64,000 bases of DNA from Sulfobacillus thermotolerans. Its GTDB lineage: Bacteria; Bacillota; Sulfobacillia; Sulfobacillales; Sulfobacillaceae. Where the stretch lies: the NCBI GenBank assembly GCA_002951815.1, contig CP019454.1, positions 1,240,001 through 1,304,000 on the forward strand, given 5' to 3'. Each line of letters starts with the position of its first letter. The first letter of the stretch is position 1. This document shows, piece after piece, positions 1 to 8,434 of the stretch. The translations under genes and the position numbers were made by a program. The notes under the pieces were generated by a model that worked only from the letters and a program-made list of their open reading frames with translations, was not told where the DNA came from and searched no databases.

Positions 1-746
1 GGGACGATGGGCTTCTTATGGAAGAACGTGTCCAAGACTTAGCCCAGCAAATGGCATGGGCATGTGAGCACCATCATGAGCTGATTGTGGTGTCCTCGGG
101 AGCCGTAGGTGCAGGAATCGGCCAAACGGGCCGCCATCCCATGGATTTAGTCGAGAAACAAGCACTCGCAGCTATTGGACAGGCTCAATTGATTCAAGCA
201 TATCAACGCCATTTGCCGGGCATTGCAGTCGCCCAAATCCTGTTGACCCGGGCAGATCTTGAACATGGTGAAGGACGGGATAATGCCTCTAACACACTAC
301 AGCGTTTACTGGCATGGGGCGCATTGCCCATTGTCAACGAGAACGACACGGTGACCCATGAGGAAATTCGGATTGGGGATAATGACACCTTGGCAGCTCG
401 GGTAGCGCAGCTCGTTCATGCGGAGTTATTAGTGTTGCTTTCCGATGTTGATGGACTCTATACGGCTGACCCTCGCACATCCCCCCACGCACAGCATATT
501 AGCCGAGTGCAATGGGTGACGGATGAAATGTTGGCACAACATGCTGTCAGTCGAGGACCGTGGGGAACAGGGGGCATGCAGACCAAATTACAGGCCGCTG
601 CTTTGGCACAGGAGAGTCGGATACGCACCGTGCTAGCCGATAGTCGAACCCCTGACGTTCTTATGCATTTGTTGCAAGGATTACCACTGCGCGCAACCTA
701 TTTTCTAGGCCAGGAGAATCCCGATCATATTCCTTCCATGGAATAG
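1..746 (+). CDS. proB: glutamate 5-kinase, 5' end cut by window edge
   Basis: Phosphorylates glutamate at the gamma-carboxylate, the first step of proline synthesis in the cytoplasm. The frame is open to the first base, so the true start lies outside the window; ATG at 18 is internal. Amino-acid-kinase signatures are visible: SSGAVGAG near the visible N-terminus, NENDT in the middle and DVDGLYTADP after it. The protein stops after the kinase domain (PLRATYF), so it has no C-terminal PUA domain and would be about 260 residues when complete, the short form of the family. proA follows about 50 bases downstream, forming the usual proBA pair. The assignment is firm. Confidence 0.95.
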   Translation, partial: DDGLLMEERVQDLAQQMAWACEHHHELIVVSSGAVGAGIGQTGRHPMDLVEKQALAAIGQAQLIQAYQRHLPGIAVAQILLTRADLEHGEGRDNASNTLQRLLAWGALPIVNENDTVTHEEIRIGDNDTLAARVAQLVHAELLVLLSDVDGLYTADPRTSPHAQHISRVQWVTDEMLAQHAVSRGPWGTGGMQTKLQAAALAQESRIRTVLADSRTPDVLMHLLQGLPLRATYFLGQENPDHIPSME

Positions 747-796
747 AAAGAACCTTGTGCAGGAGACAGACAACCAAAGATAGAGAGGAAATGGCC

Positions 797-2029
797 ATGT
801 TAGAAGCGATGTTGAAAAACGCGCAAGCGGCTCAAAAAGAGTGGGCATTATCACATACGCAAGTGAGAAACGACGCCCTCGAGCAAATGATCCACCTGGT
901 GCGCCGTGATCAAGACAAGATTCTCTCAGCTAATCGACGCGATCTGGACGCCGCTAGCGAGTTGCCTAAGGCCTTGGCTAATCGATTGGCCTTAAGCCCC
1001 GAAGGATTGTCTAAGCTGTTGCAGGGCTTAAAGGTAGTGATAGATCAACCGGATCCCTTGGGAACCGGGATGGGGCAACGTACGTTGCCTAATGGGTTGA
1101 GCATCGAGGCGATCCGAGTGCCTCTTGGCACGATTGGATTAATCTTCGAAAGTCGTCCTGGTGTAGCGATTGAAGCCGTCGCGCTTGCCCTTAAGGCAGG
1201 AAACGCGATGATTCTGCGCTCTGGTCATGAGGCAAAAGGAACCGTGGCAGCAATCGTCGCGTGTTGGCAAGAGGCGTTGACCAAGACAGGATTCCGGGCA
1301 GATCTTGTTCAACAAATTCTGGACCCGGACCGGAAGTATGTGGATGCCTTACTCCACTTGCGCGGCCTCGATCTGTTGATTCCCCGCGGAGGCCCCGCTT
1401 TGATTCAAAAAGTGGTAGCCGAGGCCACCGTTCCCGTGATTGAAACAGGCGTCGGAAATTGTCACGTATATGTCGATCGCCAAGCCGATTTGGACATGGC
1501 GGTGAACATTGTGATTAATGCCAAAGTGTCAAATCCGGCCGTGTGTAATGCAGCCGAGACGGTTTTGGTGCATCAGGATATTGCCGAACAGCTGTTGCCA
1601 GAGCTGGCTAAGGCACTGTCAGCTCAAGGCGTCCAGTTGCATGCCGATTCGCGTGCACTATCGCTTGTACCTGGAGCCGTATTGGCGACCAATGAGGATT
1701 TTGCGAAGGAATACCTTAGCTTAGACCTCGCGGTTCGCGTAGTGGCCAATATCGATGAAGCCATTGCCCATATTGAGCAATACGGTACCAAGCATTCGGA
1801 GACGATTGTGACCAATGATTACTCACAAGGCGAACGGTTTCTCAAAATGGTGGATGCGGCAGCGGTTTATATTAATGCGTCCACTAGATTTACCGACGGC
1901 TACCAATTTGGATTCGGAGGAGAAGTCGGAATCTCAACCCAGAAACTTCATGCCCGAGGGCCTATGGGATTAGAAGCGTTAACCACGTGGAAATGGGTTG
2001 GGCGCGGTCACGGTCAGATTCGCAGTTAA
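797..2029 (+). CDS. proA: gamma-glutamyl phosphate reductase
   Basis: Reduces gamma-glutamyl phosphate to glutamate semialdehyde with NADPH, the second step of proline synthesis. About 410 residues, the normal family length. The aldehyde-dehydrogenase-like fold shows FESRPGV, the catalytic cysteine in the VCNAAET motif, and the C-terminal FGFGGEVGIST motif. The frame is open further upstream to a possible start at 755, but GAGAGG at 783-788 places initiation at ATG 797 (ATG 791 is the alternative). It follows proB closely and is presumably co-transcribed with it. Confidence 0.94.
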   Translation: MLEAMLKNAQAAQKEWALSHTQVRNDALEQMIHLVRRDQDKILSANRRDLDAASELPKALANRLALSPEGLSKLLQGLKVVIDQPDPLGTGMGQRTLPNGLSIEAIRVPLGTIGLIFESRPGVAIEAVALALKAGNAMILRSGHEAKGTVAAIVACWQEALTKTGFRADLVQQILDPDRKYVDALLHLRGLDLLIPRGGPALIQKVVAEATVPVIETGVGNCHVYVDRQADLDMAVNIVINAKVSNPAVCNAAETVLVHQDIAEQLLPELAKALSAQGVQLHADSRALSLVPGAVLATNEDFAKEYLSLDLAVRVVANIDEAIAHIEQYGTKHSETIVTNDYSQGERFLKMVDAAAVYINASTRFTDGYQFGFGGEVGISTQKLHARGPMGLEALTTWKWVGRGHGQIRS

Positions 2030-2096
2030 CCAGATCATACGCCCATTCCATACTTGATGGTAGCCACGGCCATATCTTTATGAGTAAAATATCGCT

Positions 2097-2762
2097 ATGC
2101 GAAAGTTTTCTTGGATAGGGCTGTCCATAGCGGCATTTGTCGTTGCGGCGCTTCTAGCTCCTTCACCGGAGATAATGGGGTTGAATAGAAGCATCAGTCG
2201 CATGCTTGAGCCGTTGGGGCACAGGTGGCCGTTCCTGCAATTGATTTGGGTTGTTGGGGGACTACCCCTAACTACTTTGCTTGTCATTTACCAAGCGAGT
2301 GGGCGATGGGGACGGCAGACACACGAATGGCGCCTGTTATGGGGGTTTATCGGCGGAAGTATTGTGGAGCTGATTCTGAAGCACTATATCGCGACGCCTC
2401 TGCCCATCAATGTGGCGGCCCCTCCTCCTTATGCACAAATTACGGCGTGGACCAATATTGAGCCGGCAACCGTGGTGGCATGGCTTGGAGCATTAGTTCC
2501 CACGCATGGTTTGCATCACGCGGCTCGGTCATTCTTACGGGGTTCGTTCCCTAGTGGCCACGTGTTTCGCATTACGTATGCCTATGGTCTCTTCTTACGT
2601 AACTGGACTTATGGGATTTTGATTCTGATTGCAGCATTTGCTGTTGTCGCGACGGGAGGGCACTGGCCATGGGATACGGTTGGAGGCGCGTTATTAGGAA
2701 TGACAAGCCGGCTTGTGGCAAGGTCAAAAAGGAGCGGGCGTGGTGAATCAGCATACGAATAA
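2097..2762 (+). CDS. PAP2-like membrane phosphatase
   Basis: Predicted integral membrane protein of 221 residues with about five hydrophobic segments. It carries two of the three type-2 phosphatidic-acid-phosphatase motifs: FPSGH in the C-terminal half and GGHWPWD, matching the histidine/aspartate motif, about 45 residues later. The first motif (K-x6-RP) is degenerate here (KHYIATPLP lacks the arginine). Members dephosphorylate lipid phosphates such as undecaprenyl pyrophosphate or phosphatidate at the membrane; the substrate cannot be read from sequence. Its last 20 bases overlap the next gene, suggesting translational coupling. Confidence 0.72.
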   Translation: MRKFSWIGLSIAAFVVAALLAPSPEIMGLNRSISRMLEPLGHRWPFLQLIWVVGGLPLTTLLVIYQASGRWGRQTHEWRLLWGFIGGSIVELILKHYIATPLPINVAAPPPYAQITAWTNIEPATVVAWLGALVPTHGLHHAARSFLRGSFPSGHVFRITYAYGLFLRNWTYGILILIAAFAVVATGGHWPWDTVGGALLGMTSRLVARSKRSGRGESAYE

Positions 2763-3351
2763 GGAAAAAGCTCTAGAGGCATTGCGACTTCAGATGGAAC
2801 CTTGCCATCAGTGTGGATTGCGCGATCAAGCACATGGTGTCGTGTTCGGGGAAGGCGATCCGCAGGCGGATATTGTACTGATTGGAGAGGGTCCGGGTCG
2901 CGAAGAAGATCGTCTTCTTCGACCATTTGTTGGCGCAGCCGGCCAACTGCTGGACAAGATGTTGGCGGCAATTGAGATGGACCGATTCCACGGTATCTAC
3001 ATTCTTAATGTCGTAAAGTGTCGCCCGCCTCAAAACCGGGTGCCTACGCCAGCGGAACGTAAAGCGTGTTGGCCGCATTTGGCGGCACAATTGAGGATCT
3101 TGTCGCCTCAAGTGGTGGTGCTGCTAGGTACAACCGCCGTGCAAACATTGCTCGGCATCTCGCGTCTATCCGAGGCCCGGGGCCGTTGGCATGAACGAGG
3201 CGGTGTGTGGTTTCGGGCAACTTATCATCCCGCTGCATTGTTGCGCAATCCGCATTGGAAAGAGGGGGCGTGGCAAGATTTGCAAGAGGTGCAGGCCAAA
3301 ATCCTTGCATTACGCCAGCAAGCGGGCGAGGTATCGGAAATCGGTAAATAA
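2743..3351 (+). CDS. family 4 uracil-DNA glycosylase (Fe-S)
   Basis: Removes uracil from DNA as the first step of base excision repair. The protein has the family-4 layout: CHQC near the N-terminus, further cysteines in VKCRPP and KACWP that together can hold a 4Fe-4S cluster, the active-site GEGPG motif and the C-terminal YHPAA motif. The start is taken at GTG 2743, eight bases after GGAG, rather than the upstream in-frame ATG at 2713, which lies inside the preceding gene. About 202 residues, normal for the family. Thermophiles and acidophiles commonly carry this type. Confidence 0.88.
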   Translation: MNQHTNKEKALEALRLQMEPCHQCGLRDQAHGVVFGEGDPQADIVLIGEGPGREEDRLLRPFVGAAGQLLDKMLAAIEMDRFHGIYILNVVKCRPPQNRVPTPAERKACWPHLAAQLRILSPQVVVLLGTTAVQTLLGISRLSEARGRWHERGGVWFRATYHPAALLRNPHWKEGAWQDLQEVQAKILALRQQAGEVSEIGK

Positions 3352-3397
3352 GCTTTGGTGGGACTAGGGTGATATTGGGAGAAAGGAAGATTGCGTG

Positions 3398-3742
3398 ATG
3401 AATTTGTTGAACTTATTTCGCCACCCGCCTCAGCTGCGAGATCTTACGCCGCAAGACCTTGACAACTTTATCCATGCACAAGATCCGGTCGTCATCGATG
3501 TGCGCACGCCTACCGAGTATCAGGCGGGGCATCTCCCAAAAGCCGTTCTCGCGCCTCTTGGAACCACATTGCAGCATATCACGCATGTGGATCATGAGCG
3601 GCCTGTGGTCTTGATCTGTAAGACAGGGCATCGTAGTCAAGCTGCGGCGTGGGAGTTGTTAGCGGAAGGGTTTACGCACGTCTATCACTTAAAAGGGGGC
3701 ATGGACCACTGGAAAAAGTATGAGAAGAGTCAACAGAGGTAA
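3398..3742 (+). CDS. single-domain rhodanese-like sulfurtransferase
   Basis: Small cytoplasmic protein of about 114 residues with one rhodanese domain. IDVRTPTEYQAGHLP is the CH2A-type motif and CKTGHRS is the active-site loop carrying the persulfide-forming cysteine. Such proteins move sulfane sulfur between donors and acceptors. ATG 3398 is chosen, with GTG 3395 equally possible; the Shine-Dalgarno GAAAGGA lies at 3381-3387. A second, two-domain sulfurtransferase lies 1 kb away on the other strand. The natural acceptor is unknown. Confidence 0.85.
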   Translation: MNLLNLFRHPPQLRDLTPQDLDNFIHAQDPVVIDVRTPTEYQAGHLPKAVLAPLGTTLQHITHVDHERPVVLICKTGHRSQAAAWELLAEGFTHVYHLKGGMDHWKKYEKSQQR

Positions 3743-3752
3743 GGGGCGCCGT

Positions 3753-4589
3753 TTAGTGCCAAACGGGCGATCCAGCACTCAGATACCCGACAATCGAGAG
3801 GCCCATCAAGCCTGCCCAGAGAAGGCCATAGGTCCATTTTCGTCGTGTAGCAATGGCGTTGTAGGCGGCTGAAACAGGATGTTTTAGCCTTCCAATAAAG
3901 TTCCACACGATGAAGATGAGGATAATAACAGAGACTGGGTCGACCGTAAGAGTTCCGGTTAACGGATTGAAAAATAACAGGACGAGCAGTCCGATAAGGC
4001 CCGGACCCCATGCTTTCCATCCTAAAAAGGCCACCGTGCGCCCTCCATCTAAAGGCACCACCGGAATTAAGTTAAAGATATGCATGAAAAAGCCAAAGAC
4101 GGCTAGCCATTGCAATACGGCCAGATGCGTAGTGAGGTAGAGTCCGTAACAGACCACAGTGGCTGCTAGCCCAAATATGGGGCCGGCAATGCCAATAAAG
4201 GCTTCGTCATCGGCGTTGCGGGGACTTTGGCGTATATTGATGACCGCGCCCAAAAAGGGAATAAAGGTCGGCCAAGACGCAGGAATATGCCGCTTCCGGT
4301 TTGCCAACACATGGCCCGATTCATGGATGGCAATTAAAATCACCAGCCCAATGCCAAAGGCCCATCCAAATGCCAGACCATACACCAGCATCGAGAGCAC
4401 CACACTACCAAAAAGCAGCAAAACTTTCGCTTTATAAATGATCGCCAACAACGAGAGGATGCGACTTTTCCACGAGTTACGCCCCTTACGCGGTATAGGT
4501 GGAGGCGAATAGGGTGAAAATGGCGCCGTTTCTCCGGATATGGGGGTGGCGTGGGGGGATTGGTGCTCTGAGTCATGATATCCTGGCAA
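3753..4589 (-). CDS. site-2-type intramembrane metalloprotease (M50)
   Basis: Membrane protein of 278 residues. A proline-rich, probably cytosolic N-terminal stretch of about 35 residues is followed by five or six hydrophobic segments. HESGH is the zinc-binding HExxH motif in the first core helix and NLIPVVPLDGGR is the second metal-ligand motif, so all catalytic residues are present. Members cleave membrane-embedded regulators such as anti-sigma factors or Pro-sigma-K; the substrate here is unknown. The start is TTG at 4589, seven bases after a perfect AAGGAGG on the minus strand. It is last in a three-gene minus-strand operon. Confidence 0.85.
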   Translation of the reverse strand: MPGYHDSEHQSPHATPISGETAPFSPYSPPPIPRKGRNSWKSRILSLLAIIYKAKVLLLFGSVVLSMLVYGLAFGWAFGIGLVILIAIHESGHVLANRKRHIPASWPTFIPFLGAVINIRQSPRNADDEAFIGIAGPIFGLAATVVCYGLYLTTHLAVLQWLAVFGFFMHIFNLIPVVPLDGGRTVAFLGWKAWGPGLIGLLVLLFFNPLTGTLTVDPVSVIILIFIVWNFIGRLKHPVSAAYNAIATRRKWTYGLLWAGLMGLSIVGYLSAGSPVWH

Positions 4590-4613
4590 TGCTAGTCCTC
4601 CTTATGCCAAATA

Positions 4614-5441
4614 TTATACACGGCCTCTAGCCACCGGAGCTGTCTCGTAAGAAATCCAGTCACTATAGCTGCCGGCATACAACACGGCGGGGATATCCAG
4701 TAAGTGCAATGCCAATACATTAGAGCAAGCCGAAACCCCGGATCCGCAGTAAACAAGTGGAGGTTGTTTGGTGTCAATGTTGGCAAAGTGTTGGCGTAAA
4801 TCGTGTAATGGTCGAAAGTGGGCAGGCTTGTCATAAACTTCGGCCCAATCGCGGTGGATGGCTCCAGGTATGCGTCCGGGAATAGGATCGATGGGCTCGT
4901 ACTCCCCAATAAACCGTTCATACGACCGGGAGTCAATAAGAGTTTGATCCGAATGACGAGTGATAACCTCTTCACGCGTCGCAAGCCATTCGGTGTGAGG
5001 AGTAAGAATCAATGTCGGTGTGCGAGATATGGCAGGTTTCTTTGTAGACACAGGTAATTTAGCGGTTATCCATGCCAAATACCCGCCTTGTAGGACCCGG
5101 ATATTCGTCAAACCATAATAACCAGCTAACCACCATAAATGGGCAGCACCTGAGCCATCCGTATCGTATGCCACCAAGGTTTTCTCTTCGGTCATTCCTA
5201 TGCGAGACAACACGTGGGCAAACTGTTCGCGGTCTGGGAGAGGATGACGCCCTCCGTGCACACCGATGGGGCCGCATAAATCGCGCTCTAAATCCAAAAA
5301 GAAAGCTCCTGGGATATGTCCTTTCTGATAATCGATATAAGCCTGAGCCGGAGCCAATAAATTATAACGGCAATCTGCAATGACTACGTTCTCCGGATCT
5401 TGGGCTGCCAGCCATTGCGCATCGACTAATGGATGTTTCAT
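4614..5441 (-). CDS. two-domain sulfurtransferase (thiosulfate / 3-mercaptopyruvate type)
   Basis: About 275 residues made of two rhodanese domains. The N-terminal domain has an aspartate in place of the catalytic cysteine (AYDTDGSGAA), as is usual. The C-terminal domain carries the active loop CGSGVSA, closer to the mercaptopyruvate form (CGxGVTA) than to classical rhodanese (CRKGVTA). The frame is open upstream, but ATG 5441 is chosen because it overlaps the stop of the upstream small gene as ATGA and follows AAAGGGA. It transfers sulfur to cyanide or thiol acceptors; the donor in the cell is not determinable from sequence. Confidence 0.85.
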   Translation of the reverse strand: MKHPLVDAQWLAAQDPENVVIADCRYNLLAPAQAYIDYQKGHIPGAFFLDLERDLCGPIGVHGGRHPLPDREQFAHVLSRIGMTEEKTLVAYDTDGSGAAHLWWLAGYYGLTNIRVLQGGYLAWITAKLPVSTKKPAISRTPTLILTPHTEWLATREEVITRHSDQTLIDSRSYERFIGEYEPIDPIPGRIPGAIHRDWAEVYDKPAHFRPLHDLRQHFANIDTKQPPLVYCGSGVSACSNVLALHLLDIPAVLYAGSYSDWISYETAPVARGRV

Positions 5442-5632
5442 GAGTTCCCTTTCCGCGGTCGTTCGGACACCGAAACAGCACAACTCGTTGTCGCGGGCCA
5501 CCAGTTTCGTCCTGTTAGGTGGGTAATCAATCGAGCGACAAACGGATAAATGGCAATGATGATGAACCACGGGTGGATAAAGCTGGCTAAGACTCCGAGA
5601 ATGACAAGATTTTTAGACCATAATGTACACAT
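5438..5632 (-). CDS. small membrane protein translationally coupled to sulfurtransferase
   Basis: A 64-residue protein of unrecognised family with a hydrophobic stretch at about residues 8-38 (likely one long or two short membrane spans) and a polar C-terminal tail with a CAVSV motif. It is supported by a perfect AAGGAGG six bases before ATG 5632 and by a four-base ATGA overlap with the sulfurtransferase start. The coupling suggests it anchors or assists the enzyme at the membrane, which is inference only. Confidence 0.65.
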   Translation of the reverse strand: MCTLWSKNLVILGVLASFIHPWFIIIAIYPFVARLITHLTGRNWWPATTSCAVSVSERPRKGNS

Positions 5633-5655
5633 GATTGCACCTCCTTGCCACTAGT

Positions 5656-5685
5656 ATTATGCGCTTTGGAGGGATGATTTGTCTA
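5656..5685 (-). promoter_or_regulatory. candidate sigma-A promoter of the sulfurtransferase operon
   Basis: On the minus strand TAGACA (5685-5680) and CATAAT (5661-5656) are separated by 18 bases, followed 24 bases later by the AAGGAGG and ATG of the small membrane protein. No experimental evidence; the match is moderate. Confidence 0.35.
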
Positions 5686-5897
5686 TTCAGGGGCATTGAG
5701 AATCCATGATAGCCCAAGACTCCGGTGGCGTGCTGTCAGGCTTGTTAGGGAATCGTGAAAGATTAAAGGGCTCATGGCTGTCGAGATATTTCAGGGTTCT
5801 AGTTACAAAATCACAGCGCAAAACCTTTGTGAAGCATGGCTCAGCGCGGTACCATAAGATGATGGCAACAATAGACAATGGGGGTCGGGACCATACG

Positions 5898-6263
5898 ATG
5901 TTTCTTTCACTAGGGGCGGTGATGGCGCTTTTGGGAGTAGCGTTAGGGGCCTTTGGAGCTCATGCGTTACGTGCGAAATTGGATGAGAAAAGCTTAGCCA
6001 ACTATCAAACCGGTGTGCAATACCAAATGTATCATGCCCTTGGACTTTTGGTCACAGGACTGGTGAGCATTAAGGCACCGGGCACGACTCTTTTAGCCTG
6101 GGCGGGATGGCTTTTTGTGGTGGGTATTGTGCTCTTTTCTGGAAGTCTTTATGTGCTTTCCATCACAGGCCGTCGCAAATGGGGAATGGTTACGCCGTTT
6201 GGGGGACTTGCGTTTATCGTGGCGTGGGCGATGTTGGCTGCGGCAGGTTGGAAGGTCGCCTAA
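5898..6263 (+). CDS. DUF423 family membrane protein
   Basis: A 121-residue protein with four predicted membrane helices and the family hallmark GALGAFGAHAL-like N-terminus (here GVALGAFGAHALR), followed by the YQMYHALGLL motif. This is the YwdK/YgdD type, widely conserved and of unknown function. The frame is open to 5706, but homologues begin at MFLSLGAVMA, so ATG 5898 is used; the ribosome-binding site is weak (GGGTCGGG). The 256 bases upstream to the divergent operon hold nothing else recognisable. Confidence 0.82.
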   Translation: MFLSLGAVMALLGVALGAFGAHALRAKLDEKSLANYQTGVQYQMYHALGLLVTGLVSIKAPGTTLLAWAGWLFVVGIVLFSGSLYVLSITGRRKWGMVTPFGGLAFIVAWAMLAAAGWKVA

Positions 6264-6295
6264 CCTCAAATATGGTATATCCCAAAGAGGAGTGA

Positions 6296-7012
6296 ATGAT
6301 GGTGGTATGGGGAAAAAAATCGGTTTCTTCCAAAGCGCCTAGTCCCGGTATCGCGGATGCGCTGAAACCACCCTTGCAATCGTTTGTGTCGCTGCAAACA
6401 TTGGATGAACCACAGGCGCAAACGTGGACGTCGCGTCTTATCCGCCGAGATGGAGTCTACGATTATCTTGACGCATTGCGTGATAGACGGGGGGACGTCG
6501 TTCAAGGGTGGAGCCTTCAGGGGCAGCCCATGCGGCTGTACTGGGGCCAAGACCGATATTTGTGGCAATACAAAGTGCAAATCATCATGGTTTTGGATCC
6601 CTTACCAGCCATGCAAGTTACCTATTTAGAGCCTCCCGTCCGTACGAATCGGCGCCGAGAGTGGCGAAGTGAAGATCACGGGTATCATATGCGCGGACGG
6701 GTTCAGGTTTGCGAGGATGTGGGACCGGTAGAGATATCGGCATGGACAACGGTGTCCCGAGACTTTTCTTATTCCGGCATTCGGTTCTTTAGCCCCATGG
6801 TATTGCCCATCGGCTCACATGTTACAACGCAATGGCAATGGGATCAGCCAGGAGAATTTCAAGGGCGACTTCAGATCGTGCGTCTCGATACCGGCCGCGC
6901 GCAATATCGTGAAGCCGAAGGGGTTAATGTGGTGGGCCTGTGGGATCCTGCTCTGGAGGGGGAGCAGGCAAATGCCTGGCAAGCATTCTGCTTGCATCAT
7001 CGTTACCGCTAA
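6296..7012 (+). CDS. PilZ domain protein, probable cyclic-di-GMP receptor
   Basis: About 238 residues. The N-terminal half resembles the YcgR/YpfA beta-barrel partner domain (around residues 40-120). The C-terminal half is a PilZ domain with both ligand motifs: RRREWR, giving RxxxR, and DFSYSG, giving DxSxxG about 45 residues later. This pattern predicts binding of cyclic-di-GMP and control of motility or surface components. Start ATG 6296 follows AAAGAGGAG. No flagellar or polysaccharide genes are adjacent, so the output is unknown. Confidence 0.8.
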   Translation: MMVVWGKKSVSSKAPSPGIADALKPPLQSFVSLQTLDEPQAQTWTSRLIRRDGVYDYLDALRDRRGDVVQGWSLQGQPMRLYWGQDRYLWQYKVQIIMVLDPLPAMQVTYLEPPVRTNRRREWRSEDHGYHMRGRVQVCEDVGPVEISAWTTVSRDFSYSGIRFFSPMVLPIGSHVTTQWQWDQPGEFQGRLQIVRLDTGRAQYREAEGVNVVGLWDPALEGEQANAWQAFCLHHRYR

Positions 7013-7126
7013 ATCGTAAAAATAGTGTCGAAAAAGGGAATAATACCCTCATAATCGGTTCATCTGGCGCGAATACTATATCAAGAAGAAACGCGACGGA
7101 GATGACGATTTTAGGGGGGATTGGTG

Positions 7127-7300
7127 ATGACTCTGGTCGAACGAATTGTTGAGGCAGGCCAGCCATTAAATCCGGAACAACTGCGCGTATTATTAGCGGG
7201 GTGCCAAATCTATGTGACGGTTGAGGAAGCTGTCCATCTGTTTACCGTATACGGGAGCCTGACAACCCTGACCAAAAAGCAGACGTTCTGTCGTGTCTAA
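7127..7300 (+). CDS. hypothetical 57-residue protein
   Basis: A short frame from ATG 7127 (GTG 7124 is also in frame) to TAA 7298-7300, preceded at a good distance by GGGGGGA (7113-7119). The product is soluble and mixed in charge, reading like a small helical domain (LNPEQLRVLLAGC) and matching no family I recognise. It overlaps the start of the phosphoesterase gene by eight bases, which supports translation. A TGTCGAA sequence lies at 7026-7032. It could be a leader or regulatory peptide; support is the ribosome-binding site and overlap only. Confidence 0.45.
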   Translation: MTLVERIVEAGQPLNPEQLRVLLAGCQIYVTVEEAVHLFTVYGSLTTLTKKQTFCRV

Positions 7301-8381
7301 ATGGCAATCAGGAAAGAAGGCCGTTCGCGTTATTATTGGAGGTGCGGCCGCTATAGCTGCGGTGGCCGTCGCCGTGAAAATGGCCATCGGACCCCAATTT
7401 CAAAGAGCGATACCTCAGCCATCACGTCCCCCCGTACCGAATTTTTCACACGTTGTTGTGATTATGATGGAGAATCACGGGGATGCGGCTTTGCTAGGCA
7501 ATCGTGCTGCACCCTATATCAATCAACTCGTAAGGCGTGATGGATTTGACCGTAATTATTTCGGCGTGACCCATGTCAGCCTTCCCAATTATGTGGCATT
7601 ACTCACTGGTGAGACCGGTCATACCCATTCCGATGACCCCAATCAAACGTTTAATCAACGTTCATTACCCCAGCAATTAACTGCCGTGCACAAAACATGG
7701 CAGGCTGTCATGCAAAGTATTCCGTCGTCCAATTTTCAAGGCAATTGGTATCCTGGTAATGCGCAAAGCACGACTCCCCCCTCTAATGCCTTGTATGCCA
7801 AGAAACATAATCCCTTCGCGTTGCTTTTGCCGTTGCGGTCATCCTTGGCACGACATACCGTGACGCTTTCCCGATTTCAAGAGGAGTTGCAACAAGGACA
7901 CGTACCTCAGTTCGTGTGGATTACTCCCAACTTATGTGACGATATGCATGGGCAACAGCCGGGACCTAAAAACAGCTGTCCGGTTTCAAGTTCTCAACAC
8001 TTAGTGCAATCGGGGGACAGGTTTTTGGCGCGCCTCATTCCTCAAATTATTCACTCCAAAAGTTGGAATCGGCGGTCGGTTTTGTTTTTAACGTGGGATG
8101 AGACGAATACCCCAGCCAACTTGCTATCTGTGGAGAATTTGCGGAGGTATTTGGCGCCGGGGCCCGCGTCTCCCGTGGTGCCTTGGGTTCATATTGCCAT
8201 AGGCGGAGGGAAAATCCCTCTGATTGTTATCGTAGGTCAGGGCGAAAAGATTGACACCAATTTATGGGCGGATCATTACAGTATTTTGAAAACCATCGAA
8301 GATAGCTGGCACTTGCGCTATTTGGGGCATGCCAACAGTGCGCAAGTGCCAGTATTGCTCCCGTTTTTTAAAAAACAATAA
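7293..8381 (+). CDS. exported phosphoesterase family protein (acid phosphatase / phospholipase C-like)
   Basis: About 362 residues. The N-terminus has a basic stretch followed by a hydrophobic segment (IIGGAAAIAAVAVAV), a signal peptide or anchor. The mature part has the phosphoesterase-family metal motif HVVVIMMENHG, the THVSLPNYVALLTG segment with a likely nucleophile region, and the C-terminal TWDET and DHYSILKTIE motifs. This is the family of bacterial acid phosphatases and non-specific phospholipases C, acting outside the cytoplasmic membrane. Start is GTG 7293, overlapping the preceding small frame; no strong independent Shine-Dalgarno is seen. Confidence 0.78.
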   Translation: MSKWQSGKKAVRVIIGGAAAIAAVAVAVKMAIGPQFQRAIPQPSRPPVPNFSHVVVIMMENHGDAALLGNRAAPYINQLVRRDGFDRNYFGVTHVSLPNYVALLTGETGHTHSDDPNQTFNQRSLPQQLTAVHKTWQAVMQSIPSSNFQGNWYPGNAQSTTPPSNALYAKKHNPFALLLPLRSSLARHTVTLSRFQEELQQGHVPQFVWITPNLCDDMHGQQPGPKNSCPVSSSQHLVQSGDRFLARLIPQIIHSKSWNRRSVLFLTWDETNTPANLLSVENLRRYLAPGPASPVVPWVHIAIGGGKIPLIVIVGQGEKIDTNLWADHYSILKTIEDSWHLRYLGHANSAQVPVLLPFFKKQ

Positions 8382-8416
8382 AAGCATTCTCCGGTATTAA
8401 AGTGCCGAAGAATGCT
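8366..8416 (-). terminator. intrinsic terminator for minus-strand small gene
   Basis: AGCATTCTCCGG (8383-8394) pairs with CCGAAGAATGCT (8405-8416) with one G-U pair. Read on the minus strand the stem is followed by TTTTATTGTTTTTT. It ends the 36-residue gene at 8435-8545 and faces the convergent phosphoesterase gene. Confidence 0.7.
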
Positions 8417-8434
8417 CGTAATTCGCCACTCTTG

